Shown: positions 1-12,000 of the stretch, one piece after another | How the letters are laid out: the number at the start of each line of letters is the position of its first letter | Position numbering within the stretch: position 1 is the first letter of the stretch | Made by a program: the position numbers and the translations under genes | Notes under the pieces: generated by a model | Told to the model about the DNA's origin: nothing | Databases searched by the model: none | The model's input: only the letters and a program-made list of their open reading frames with translations | NCBI RefSeq assembly: GCF_024713945.1 | Contig: NC_134681.1 | Location: 744,001 to 808,000 of the forward strand | Length of the DNA: 64,000 nucleotides | From: Dermatophagoides farinae | Taxonomy: Eukaryota; Arthropoda; Arachnida; Sarcoptiformes; Pyroglyphidae | Reading direction: 5' to 3'

Positions 1-210
1 ATGAGCAATAATGAAACACACACACACATACACACACTCTTAAACATAAAATGGCAAAATTATATATATCATTATTTAAATTATATAAATGTTGATGAAT
101 ATGAAATTACATAAATCTGATTTGAATGATGTAATAATAATAATAATAATAAAAGTTATATAAAATGCATTAAAATATGATCTTCACGTAATTATTGTCG
201 AAATTGTTTT
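1..210. other. 3' flank of the coiled-coil gene, low complexity
   Basis: No gene is visible here. The stretch holds a short (CA)n tract near 17-40 and an (ATA)n tract near 132-150. It lies just downstream of the stop codon of the minus-strand gene that follows, so part of it is probably that gene's 3' UTR. Confidence 0.5.
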
Positions 211-3200
211 TCATGCTTTAGACGATGTTGTCGGTTCTTCATAACGACGAAGACGATCTTTAGTTGATTCCAATTCACGACTCATGTCCTCTAGATTAGC
301 TTGAAGATGCATATTTTTTGTCAATATTTCTTCAACCATACGTTGTAATTTTCGATGTACATCATTAATCTGTTGTTTAGAATTCTGTTGTGTATCGGCA
401 CTTTTATCCCGTATAAAGTTGATCATTTTTAATATCGAATTATTCGATGAAGTTGGCGATGTTTGTTGTCGTGTTTGTATGTTGGATGTTGTTATTTCAT
501 TAGGGCTACCATTACCATTAGCTAAATTCTGTAAACATTGTTGTAATTCACGTTCCAGAATATTGACACGTTCTTCTAATGACCATTTTTCCTGATGTAA
601 GGTGACAATTGTTTCTAATAATTTATTATTTTCTGATTCTAAATATCGTTCTTTAGCCATTCCATTCGAAAATTTACGATTTTTCGATGATGATTGTTGT
701 TGTTGTTGCTGTTGCTGTTTCGAAGATTGTTGAATATCATCCATGTTTTTGTTATTTATATCACAAATTTCAAGATCAGAAAATTCTGGATCAATTTTAC
801 TAGGAACAATTGCCGATGATGATGATGATTGATCATTCATATAAGTCCATGATCCTGTACTACTACAACGATCGCTAGCTGCACCGCTATTATTATTATT
901 ATTGTTATTTATTGTCCATTCATTTGCTGTTTTATTATTCTGATGATCAACATTCGTATTCGTATTGATTGTTTCTTGATTCAGAATATTTTGCAATTTA
1001 TCTGCACGATTTTTTTCACTATTAACCAATTTTCGTAATTCTTTTATATATTTAAGACTTCGTTTTTCATTAATTTTTTTATCCTCTTCACATTCAACAA
1101 TACGATTTTCCAATGTTTTTATCTGTTTTTCTGATTCAACTTTGATTGTTTCGAATTCTGTTAGTGTTTTTTCCAAAATTTGATATTGTTGATTTAATTT
1201 TTCAATATCCGTATCACGTTCTTTGATTAAATTTTCATATTTTTCGACACATTCTTCTATCTCATTGTTTTCACTAATATCATTACAGCTATCATTTGAT
1301 TGTATCACATTCGTTAATTCTTGTTGTTTTTTATGAATTTTGTCGAAAACATTTTCAAATATGATCTGTTTTTGTTCAAAATGTTGAATGAATTTCACAA
1401 ATATCAATTGAAAATCATCCAAATTTGAAATAGAATCGATTAGTTCCTGTTCAATTTTTCCATTAACAATTGGCTCAAAATCTGATTCGGCACAAAATGA
1501 ATCCGTTAAAGTACAAATCTGTGATTGACGTTGACGTGATTCCTGTACATAACGTTCAATCAATTCTTTGATTATGGATATAAATTTACTCCGATTCGTA
1601 TCGATATTAGAAAGTTCCGAATTTTTCATTTCTAATTGTTGAATTTTTGTTTCTAATTCATTAATTTTCACCTGGTAATTTTGTTCAATTATTGCTATAT
1701 CGACAGATTGATTTGATTGATAATCATCATGATTTTGATGATGACGATGATGATTATCATTTGTTGATGACAATGAAAATTGATGTAAACGTTGATCAAC
1801 TTTAGCGGCTACATTTTTAGCAAATGTAAATGGATTCAATTTTTTCAATTTTTCTGTCGATTCATTCGTTGTCGTCGTCGTCGTCGTCGTTGATGGTGTT
1901 GATGCTGATGATGATGATGTTCGACGTTGTCGCCGAAGTTGATCAATTTCTGCTCGTAATGTTTGATTATCTTGTAATGCTTTTCGTAAATTTACATCAC
2001 ATTGATAGTTTTGATTTTTTAGTTCACATAATTGTTCCTAAATTTTTGAAAAAAATAAAACAAAACAAAAAAATTAATCAAAAAAAAAAATCAATGAATT
2101 TGACAAAGAAAAAAAATATCCAAACATTTAATCGACGAAATTCTTCATCCGAAAGTGTTGTCGTCATTTTTTTTTCAATAAGTATGAAAGCGTAGTAGAT
2201 TCAAAATTTCAAATTCCAACGAAAACAATGTAGAATTCATCCACTTATAATTGTTGTTGATATATAAATTCAAAACGGTGGATAAGAAACAATTTTTTTT
2301 TCAAAGGGTTTTTCAATTGATGCTCAAAATATGATTAAGGAAAAATGATTTTAATCATATCATATAATGTCATTATGATGATTACGATAATAATTTGGTT
2401 TCAATATTTCTCAATATTTTTTTTTACACTTTCAAATGTTTACAACTCTTGATGATGAGCAATAATGATTTTGTATTTGTATCTATTTGTATATAAACAA
2501 ATATATCATGCAACGTATAAAAACAACACAACATTTTTATTATTGTATATATCCAATACACTAACACGACACAAAACGATACTATTTAGCTGTAACCAAT
2601 GAATCCTGGAATATATCTTGTGTGAATCGTGATATAACTCCATCTATTGTTTATAAATCAAATTTTTTTTTTGACTATTTTAGAATGTTTTTAAATAAAA
2701 TTATTATTATTATTTTCGCCAACATCAAATATTGTTTAAAAAATTATTGACAAGTAAATTCAAAGAAAAAAAATAGTCTGTTATTTCCGTTTTTATTTGA
2801 AATGTTCACACATTAGCCATAATGTATTTTTTTTTACAGGTATGAATGTGAATATTTCAACAATGAATCATGATTATGATGATGATTCAATCAAATTGAA
2901 ATCCTTCACATCATCACGAACAAATTGACGCCATATATTGTTTGCTATATGTTGATAAAAATCAATTTTGGATATCCATGTACAATATCAATGGAAAAAA
3001 ATGATATAATTGCTTAGCAATAAACCACTTGTCGATATGGATATACAAGTTTTATAATGACAAAGGATAAAAGACTTTTGTGAAAAATCTCCATTTGCAA
3101 AATACAATCAGATGCACAGACCAATACCATAAACATATATATACAAAAAAAAGTCTTAGTCAACTTTACTATCACCTTGAACTTTGACCAGATTGCTCTG

Positions 3201-3920
3201 TACAATATACATCATACGAAAAAAAAACCAGATAAATAATCATGACAACCACAAAACGAGGACCTTGATGGTTTGGAATTTGATCGTTTCGTTCTTTCTT
3301 TATTTTTTGCCTTTGTTCGTTTGTTGTCTGTCTTTTTTTTTCTCGTTATTTTTTTTCAGTTGGTTCGGTTCATTGAGAATGCTATTAAAAATTGTTCATC
3401 CATAGCATCAGATTTCCACCGAAAAAAAAATAATGGCAGCAGTAAAACAGAACAAAAAAAAAGAAAAGAAAAGCAATGAAAAAAAAGTTGTCCAATAACT
3501 AATCGACCTTGAATTCGAGTTTTCCAAATGTTTAATAAAATGATGAAAATATGTTCATCGAAGCTTCATTCACCTGTATCAAAGTTTTTAATTGAATAAT
3601 TCTATCAGAATGAATGAAGGAAAAAGCTCATAATATAATAATTATTTTATTATTCTGATGATGACTGTAGGATGAAGTGGTATTCAGTTTTCATTTCAAT
3701 TCGGTTGTCATGTGTGTATAATAATTTTGTTATGAATAGCCGATTTACCTGAAATATCTTGCATGTTTTTATGTGTATGTGTATACATTGGTGTCGGTGT
3801 TAGTCATTGTATAGTCGCTATTTCAATTGAGTTGATGATAATTTTGATAAGAATTTACCTGTCACGGTGATCAAGATTTTTTGTTGTTGTTGTTGTTGTT
3901 GTATTTAAATGCTTTTTCAT
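211..3920 (-). CDS. coiled-coil protein, CCDC186/golgin104-like (638 aa, 3 coding exons)
   Basis: My model joins three exons: 3920-3859 (20 codons plus 2 bases, start ATG), 3601-3574 (a 28-base micro-exon) and 2037-211. Phases close exactly and the frame stays open, giving 638 residues. The big exon opens at an AG at 2039-2038 and runs in frame through 1848, so any shorter start near 1848 would be a TTG and is wrong. Nearly all of the protein is heptad-rich coiled coil, broken by Thr, Ser, Gln and Asn runs. Near the C-terminus the segment HRKLQRMVEEILTKNMHLQ resembles the C-terminal region of CCDC186 (C. elegans CCCP-1, Drosophila golgin104), a coiled-coil protein of trans-Golgi and dense-core vesicle maturation. 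That match is from memory and covers one short block, so the family call is moderate. The two upstream exons are less certain than the large one, and further 5' exons are possible. Confidence 0.62.
2040..3573. other. intron of the coiled-coil gene
   Basis: No coding signal of its own. The stretch is A+T-rich with poly(A)/poly(T) runs. Short open frames at 3014-3479 are low-complexity and lack splice support. A nuclear-receptor-like direct repeat lies at 3173-3189 and is reported separately. Confidence 0.45.
3173..3189 (-). promoter_or_regulatory. possible nuclear-receptor DR1-like site
   Basis: On the minus strand the sequence reads GGTCAAAGTTCAAGGTGA. This holds two half-sites separated by one base (GGTCA-A-AGTTCA, the HNF4/RXR DR1 pattern) and runs into TCAAGGTGA, one base off an FTZ-F1/ERR extended half-site. 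It lies inside the intron of the coiled-coil gene. A motif of this size can occur by chance in 64 kb, so this is only a candidate. Confidence 0.2.
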
Positions 3921-4467
3921 TTCTTTTTGTGGTGGTGGTGGTGGCATGATGGTAGCATGATGGTGTATATGTGGTGTCTAAAATAATTTAAATTTTGCCA
4001 AAAAAAAAGAGGGTGGGATAAATCGATTATTTACTTCGACAATTGTTAAGCGGTAAGGCGCGGCAAATAAATTTTCTTTCTTTCATTTTTTTTTTTTTTT
4101 GTTAAAAATCACCATTCATTTTTCAGTTTTTTTTTATTTTTTGTTTTGTTTGTTTGTTGCATTCTTATTTTGCCGTTTATTTTCCATACATCCATGTATT
4201 TGTTATTATATGTACTGCCGCCATAAAATATTTTATTATTAATCAGCAATTATCATCCGATAAAAATGGCATGATTTGACGTCATTATTTTTAAATTTAT
4301 TTTATCAATTTTTCCTTTAAATTTTTTTTTTTGTTATTTACATAAAAAACATCGTATAAGAATAACATCATATAAGAATAATTTATTTGTGCCATATTTT
4401 TTCCGTTTTGTTTTTTTTACTATAGTGACTAAAATTATTTTCATATATTTCTATTATCAACAGAATA
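3921..4467. other. divergent intergenic/5' region
   Basis: This separates the minus-strand coiled-coil gene from the plus-strand membrane-protein gene and should hold both promoters. It contains a GTG/TGG tract at 3929-3944 and poly(T) runs. The sequence ctattatcaacag just before position 4464 looks like a splice acceptor, so the first coding exon of the next gene may be preceded by a non-coding 5' exon in this interval. Confidence 0.4.
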
Positions 4468-5922
4468 ATGATAATGATGATGATGATGAACATTAAAATG
4501 AAAATTTTATCCATTATATGGATCATTTGGATGATAATGACAATCATCATATGTAAAGTGCATTCATTCGATAATAATAATAATGATCAACAATCAAATG
4601 ATCCAAAAAGATGTATGGAATTTGAAGTGAATGAAATTGATGCCATAACATATATGAATAATGGTTCACGTTTAATTATCATTGATAATGATTTTTGGAT
4701 GTTGAATGATAATCTAAAAGAATTACCGACAATTCAAACGAAACGATCTATAATTGATTTGATTTCTACAAAATGGCAGCCACGTTTAGAAACAATACTA
4801 CAGAAACTACAAACAATTGATTCGAATAGATCGGAAATTGATTTAGCTGAAAATAATCAATTTCGAATTGATGCTGCTGTCAATATTAAATTGAAAGCTG
4901 AAAATGGCCGTTGTGTTCCAACCAATCAACTGTTAATCTATTCAACAGTAAGTTAAATTCAATTTTTATCATTATTTTAATCATCAAATATTTATATTTC
5001 AATAATGATTCATCTAATAGCTACCAAACAATAATGGACCATTGATCACTGTCCATGAGAATGATCATATTTATAGTTCATCAAATTTATCCGAATTTGA
5101 TATACTACGAGCTGTGAAATCTGTGGATTTTACCAAAAATATTAATGGCATGACTTATTTTAATAATATGACTATTATTTTTCAAGGTATGTTTTATGGA
5201 TCATATTTCTTTTTTTCTTTGTGTGTGTGTGTGAGTAGATGTGAAAGAGATTTTCAATGAATATAATACTAAAATTAATGTTTTAGGAAAATATTTTACA
5301 ACCATACGTTGTGTGAATGGTGAATGGTCGGAAATATTTCATAAAGAAATTGATCAAGCATTTCCAAAGGCAATGATCGATCCGGATTCGGTTGATATGT
5401 CATCATCAAATAATGAAATTCAATATGATAATACATATGTATTATTATTCTATCGACAACAATATCTGGCATGTTCGGTACTTGGTGATTCTGTTAGTAT
5501 TTTTACTTATTTAAAAAAAAAATTATTTTCATTCATTATATCATTCATTTTCATTCCATTAGCCATGTGAAGGACCATATAATGTAATGAGTGAATTGTT
5601 TAATGTTGATCACTTATGTTTTAATCTTGAGGACAATGATCGTTATATGATCGTTTTATCAGTATTTGCTATCATTGCTTTGGTGATTTTATCAATAATT
5701 GCCATGACTTTATATGGTTTCTTTAAGAAACCAGTAAATATGAATGAAAAACAACATGTATCATATTCATCATTGAAAACGGGCAACGATAATAATACAA
5801 CAACGGCAACGGGAATTGGTTCTGAATCAAAAGTGAGTAATTGAATTGAAATAAATTTTTTTTTGATTTAACTGAAACTATTTAATCAATAGCCAATGTC
5901 TACAACAAATGGAAAATCATAA
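4468..5922 (+). CDS. one-pass membrane protein with hemopexin-like repeats (383 aa)
   Basis: Five exons join in phase: 4468-4947, 5021-5186, 5287-5492, 5563-5832 and 5893-5922, for 383 residues. A hydrophobic leader (about residues 10-33) is followed by an extracellular part with several Asn glycosylation sites and Cys residues. A single membrane span lies at about residues 310-332, followed by a short basic cytoplasmic tail with a tyrosine sorting motif (YSSL). In the ectodomain, IDAITYMNNG...DNDFWML and INGMTYFNNMTIIFQGKYF resemble hemopexin-type blades (DAxx...g.lyxFk...yW), so I infer a hemopexin-like fold. I do not recognise a named family and do not assign a function. If the last intron is retained, the frame ends VSN instead of PMSTTNGKS, so two C-termini are possible. 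The start could also be the Met at 4498. Confidence 0.68.
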
Positions 5923-6005
5923 ACATTATTCATCATATGCCGATCATCATTCACTTATAAAATAACATTTTCAATCATCTTCTGGTCAAATTCATTCTCA
6001 ATCAA

Positions 6006-6024
6006 AATAAAATGGAATTTTATT
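6006..6024. terminator. back-to-back poly(A) signals of convergent genes
   Basis: AATAAA on the plus strand at 6006-6011 fits the 3' end of the membrane-protein gene (stop at 5922). The complement TTTATT at about 6019-6024 gives AATAAA on the minus strand, downstream of the BIG3-like stop at 6082. With cleavage 10-30 bases after each signal, the two transcripts would overlap by a few tens of bases. Confidence 0.5.
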
Positions 6025-6081
6025 CTAAAATTTGATTATAATGATATTAAATACATAAAAAAATTTGTTCTTAAAATAAAA

Positions 6082-9000
6082 TCAATCAACAGGTGTATGA
6101 TTATTCTTTACAAGAAAATTTTCGGCCAATTTATCGATCCAAGCGAATATTACCAATTGAGTGTTCTTATCAAAGCTATTCATCATAATCATCGTTTGAA
6201 TTAGCTGTTGATATTGTCGTAACATATAACGATATGAGTTTAGATCACAACCGATATGTTTTCGTAAACATTTACTTAGTATGCCATTCCAGATTCGAAT
6301 AAAAGTGAACAGATCGGATTTCAAAAATTCTAAACGTTCATCATTCATTTCATTTGATTGAGATTCTTGTTTTGTACTTAGAAGATCGGGCTGATGTGAT
6401 AGATTAAATGATTGTTTACTTTTTCTATACTCATCGAATAATCGAGAAACATGATCCGATGGCATTAATCGTGTTATTTTTTGATCCATCGACCCTGCAG
6501 ATTAAATATTGTCAATAAATTAATTATTAATGGAAATAAAATAGCTTACCAGATTCATTATGATCAATTGTTTGAATTATTGGTATTATTTGATTATTGA
6601 ATTTGATTGCAGATTCCCTTTTTTGATTCAAGTCATTCTTTTCACTATAAATAGATTCAATTTCTGTAAATAGCTCTTCAAGAGTTGAAAGATTTTCTTC
6701 GTTTCTAAAATTAGGATCTGAACACAAGAAAAAATTCACAGAGAATTGTGTAGACCAAACTAATGCCGAAATCTGGAATAAATTTGGAATAAGATTTGAA
6801 TGAGTTAAATGTCGTAGAATAAATTTCAGGCCAAATCTTTGATCAAATTTCATTGAATATCTATCAGAAAATTAAAATTAATAAACAGAATAATCTACAT
6901 GTATATGAATAATACATACGTAAATGATTGTTTAAAAAGAAAACATATTTCATTATATTGTGTCCATTGAAGACTCAATAAAGGAACTGATGAATTTTCG
7001 CCATTACTATTCTGATAACAGATTTCATCAATATGTTCGTAAAAGAATGGAACCATTTCAGTGAAATGTGGCTTCACATTGAATGTCAATAACGATGATA
7101 ATATTTGTAATAAAGTTAAATGATTATGAATTTGAATTATAAATAGATTGAATGAGGTACTTTTTTGAACACCGGTCGATGTTTCAACTATAATTGTATG
7201 TGAAGTAAATTGTTGATTATCACTTGTATGATTCTGTGAATTATTATCAACATGTCGTTGTTGATATTGATTATCAATAAAAAATATCTGTCGAGCACGT
7301 TTCTGTATATAATTATTATTATATGACAATGATAACGTAGATGATTGTTGTAATGATTGATTACGCATCGTAATGATTTTAATCTGTTCAAGATCATTAT
7401 TCATATCGATAGGAAGATTATGAAATGAATTCACCAACGATACTAATGGATGAATGGTTAATTGATGTGCAATACGAAATGGGTCAATTAATATTTTCCA
7501 CAATGTTGTTGTAAAAATTTGATGTAAAGACAATAAAAGATGTCTGTTGTCAAATGATAAAGAAAAAAAAATAATTTACTTAAAGATAAAAAAATGTAAT
7601 AAAAAAACGATGACATACTTGATCAATGATAATGATAGAATCGATATTAAATCATGATAATTGCCATCAAGACATTCAATGTATACCATTAATGTTTGTT
7701 GTAACATAAGATTTTTTGATTCATTTAAATTATCTTGTATATGTTGATCATCATCCAATGAATATTCCGTTAACATAAATTTAATCACATGATCATTGAA
7801 TACTTGTAGCCAACTTTTTAGAAAAATATATAGCTTATCAATTTTATCATTGTCTATTGTTTCTCTTAATAAACATTGTATCATAGGCAAATCAATATGA
7901 TTAAAGCAATAGAGAGAAAATTCCAATGTATCGTTCATATCGATAATCATTTGTATTAATGTAAAATAAACTTCCAATAACATTGGACGAAATTCTAGAT
8001 GACTGAAACAGATGGTTGATGAATATTCATCTAAAAACAAGTACCAGATTTGTAAAAGTGAAGTTGACCGTTCAATTGGTGAATTTTCAAGATGACGATT
8101 GTTTGAAAATTGTAGAAATTCTAGATTTATTTCAGAATCAATTGTTGATAAGGATTCTCGAATTTTTTCCATATCCAGTGATCGTGTCTTTTTAATTCGT
8201 ACATGAAAATTTATAAATGAATCTTCTGAAACTTCATTGATGGATCGCAGAATTTTTGAAAATTTTTGCAAACATTTCAGAAAAATAATAAAAACTTCAT
8301 TTTCTGTTCATAATGAAGAGAATTAAAAAGATTTTTCGTGAGTAAATGAATAATAATTTTCAAATGTTAAAAAAAACTTACGGTATTCCGATATGGAATT
8401 GTCGATGAGTTCAGAGGAAAAATTACGAATCAAATGAAATATACATGGTATAAAATCGACCGAAGCATATGCCAAAACATGTAAATTATCTGTACGTAGA
8501 AATGCTTCAAATGTATCGGTTAAAATCTGTACATGATGGCTACAATTAAATTTCGATTGTGTATTCATGGCTGCTGTTTCATCGATTGAAAGTCGTAATC
8601 CACGTAAAGCTTTGAATATGGATTTCCAACCGGAACGTATCTCTTTCGATGCACCTTCCACAAATTCACAAATAGAATATAGTACAAGTTCTTGTTGTGT
8701 TTCTGAATTGCACATTTCATATCGTAATAATTTTTCATATGGCTTAAATAATGATTCGTTAAAATGGAAAAAATCCAATTCACTATATGATGATAAAAAT
8801 GCATTGATTATATCGTGTAATGAAGCTATTGCTTTTTTAGAAATATTCGTATCTTTATGTGTAGATGCTAGAACCAGATGCGAAGAAACGGTTGGCCATA
8901 TTTTCATAAAATGTAATAATGGTCTACCATTCCTTACGAATCGTAATACTACTTCAACCAAACGAAATAACATTAATGATTTACAATCCTGACTAGACCA

Positions 9001-12000
9001 TTGATTTGTGTTCATGATCAATGTCATCATCGGTTTTGATTGTGATCCATTCATCGAATCAATTTGATCATTCAATTTAATCAATTGCATTTTGCTATAA
9101 TCACATAGTTCACAGATGAAACTATTCAATAATGATAGATTACATTTCAATGGAATTGTTTCGAAAATTTGTGACACCAATAATGATAGATATTCGATAA
9201 TCTGTTCCATATCTTTAGAATCTGGTTCAAGTTCTTGTTTTCGTGTTTTAATTTCATTCAAAACAATATCGAATTGTTGTTCAAAATTCAAATATTCAGC
9301 TTCATTTATACCGGGAAATTGATTAAATGCCGTATGATCATAAAGATTTTGATAATGATCTGCATGAAGATTTGAATCAAAATTTGCATTACCAGAAGAG
9401 AATGACATTGAATTTGATTTAAGAATCGTATTGATTGAAATTCTAGCACGGCTAAGTAAACTTGTTCGACTAGAACGAAATGTATAGTTTTCTACATCAA
9501 TAACAAATTTACATAGATCAAGAACATTTTTCCATATCCGTGGACAACGGCTGCCAATACGAATTGGACTTGATAATAATGTTTTCAATGCAATTATTTG
9601 TGCAAAGGAAAAATTTGCATGTCCAAATGTTTGTTGAACAACATCGTTTGATGATAATGATTTTTTAAGCTCGTTCTTATTTTTTGGATTTTGATGCCAA
9701 AATTTCGTAATATATTGATAAAGAAGGCCATAAATTTTGTCAATTTGATTATAGTATCCAACTTTTTCGCAAATGTCAAACAATACCAAAATTATCTGTA
9801 TACTGATGTTTGTCTGTGAATGGTAAACAAAAGAAAATGGGGACGAATCAATGAAAAATCGATACAAAAATTTTTCGAACATTTTTCATTTCTTCTTATT
9901 TGATACTTACATTTTTAGTTTGAGCCAACGAATGTTTGTTGTCACATTTGAATAGCAAACAAACAGAACTTAAATAGGTTACATTATAAGATTCGATTAA
10001 TTGAACCATGTTTTGGAAAGTAAACTTTTTACTCAATGATTGCCGTGAACAAAGAATAATTGGCTCCCAAAAACAATGACAAAATCGTTTAATCAATAGA
10101 TTTAGTTGTTTACACCGGTTTTGTTGATCATTTAAATCAATTTTTGATTGCTGTTGTTGAAACTGATGATGTTTTGTTGCCACTTGTTCTAGACGAACAT
10201 AATCGGATAATTTAAATGCATCAGGATTGTTACGATCAATAATATCAATATCCATTAGAAATTTGACTAGAGGTAATTTATTAAAATCAGATCGATATTC
10301 ATTATAAATTGAACCAAATAGATTTGTAGCCAAAACATTTTGATAGATTTCGGCCAAAAAATTTTGTGAAACATAAATGGTGATATGATAGTCAAAAATA
10401 TCATCAACGAATGCTTTTTCAGTGATTGGTATATTGTTTTTCATATCATTTTCATAATAATTTGAAGATTGTAATTTTAAATTAAACAACATTGTCAGAT
10501 AGGTAGTTAAATATATACCATCAGCATTGATGAATAAATTGTTGAATAAATCTTTATAATTTCGTAGTTTTTCAATTTCTTGTTCTTCCAAATCGATCAA
10601 TGTGGATTGATTTTCAAAATTTGATCGCATCAATAAATTTAGATTGATGTATAAATTTTTACAATATAACGAAGCAAATGATTGAATAGCCTCGTCAACT
10701 GCAAACAAATTTCGACAATTTGCTAATTCAGGTAGAATTTTTGACAATTTTCGAACGAAAATTTGTGCCAATAATCTTTCAAAAAAACAAAGATTGGATG
10801 ATTGAAAATTTGGACCTTTAGGATAGCGAAACATTTTTGACATAACAAATGTTTCAATATTAGCATCATCGGATTCAAAATTAGCATCATCATAATTATG
10901 ACTGTGAGCATCAGAATCAGTCGTAGATATCTCATCAAAAACTGAACTATCTTCCATGCTAATTATATCATCACCGAAATTTTTATCGATAAGGACATCA
11001 TCACCAATAAATGATAAATCACCACGATAAAGCATATCTAATTTAGTATCACTGTTTGTAAATCTTAAATTATTCACATCTAAATCTAGATTCCACGATG
11101 AAAGACGATGAAGATTTTCGAATGAAAGATGAAAACTTGAACTACGAAATGCAGAAATTGGTAATTGATTATTCGAATGATTCGATTGATGGAGAATTGT
11201 ATCATTCTTTTTTTCCAATGGTGATGGTGACGATGATGATGATGTGACTGTTGATGAAGATGAGATCAAAGCTTTAAGTTTATCACGATAATCAATATCC
11301 TCATAATTAGAACTGTTTTGTGCTTTCGCAGCATTTTCGTTCTGTGTTCGAATGGATTGAGTCTCTTGAATCGAGTTGGATGACAAAACAATTGTTGTTT
11401 TTGATTGTATTCTGGATTCAAGCGATGTAATCATATCATAACCATAAATTCGATCTTTAATTGATGAAAAATTAAAATGACGATCATGTGGTTTTGGTGT
11501 GCTATATTTGGCCATACGACTAGTCGAACGTAAATGACTTCGACTGGTCAAATTATTATTATTATTGTTAATGGTTGATTCAAATGTTTTACTATTTCGT
11601 TCCACATATGAACAGATCATTTTTGTGATTGGAGAATTTAAAATTTTCGAATCACTCGTGTTGATGCTGTCACCGTTCATAGTTCGATCAGCACATAGTT
11701 CTAGCGTAGCAATATTTTTCAATGTACACGATAACGACGCCAAACATACTAAACTCAATTGATTGAGAACCAAATCATCACAAAGTATTGCTTCTTTGAT
11801 TGCATCGATAAATATCTGAACCAAATCCAAATGTTGTGAATTGGAAACGGAAGGCCCAAATAAACATATTGGATCACTGATTAGAATCAAAACCAACAAT
11901 GGATTCTTGAACACTTCCTGTATATATACTAATGAATCAAGTCTTTGTTTCAATGGTGGTAAAAGAAAAATTCTATAGAATAAAGCTTCCAATATTGGAC

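Noticed and set aside
1849-2195. Plus-strand frame opposite the coiled-coil exon
   Set aside because: It is antisense to the minus-strand coding exon, which reads through this stretch in phase, and its translation is Ser/Met/Leu runs.
3749-3780. Second possible donor for the coiled-coil gene (CAG/gtaaat)
   Set aside because: The frame in the needed phase has a stop (TAA) just upstream with no usable acceptor between, whereas the donor at 3858 gives an open frame back to an ATG.
8567-8992. Plus-strand 141-residue frame
   Set aside because: It is a shadow of the BIG3-like exon 4 on the opposite strand, with no own start context or homology.
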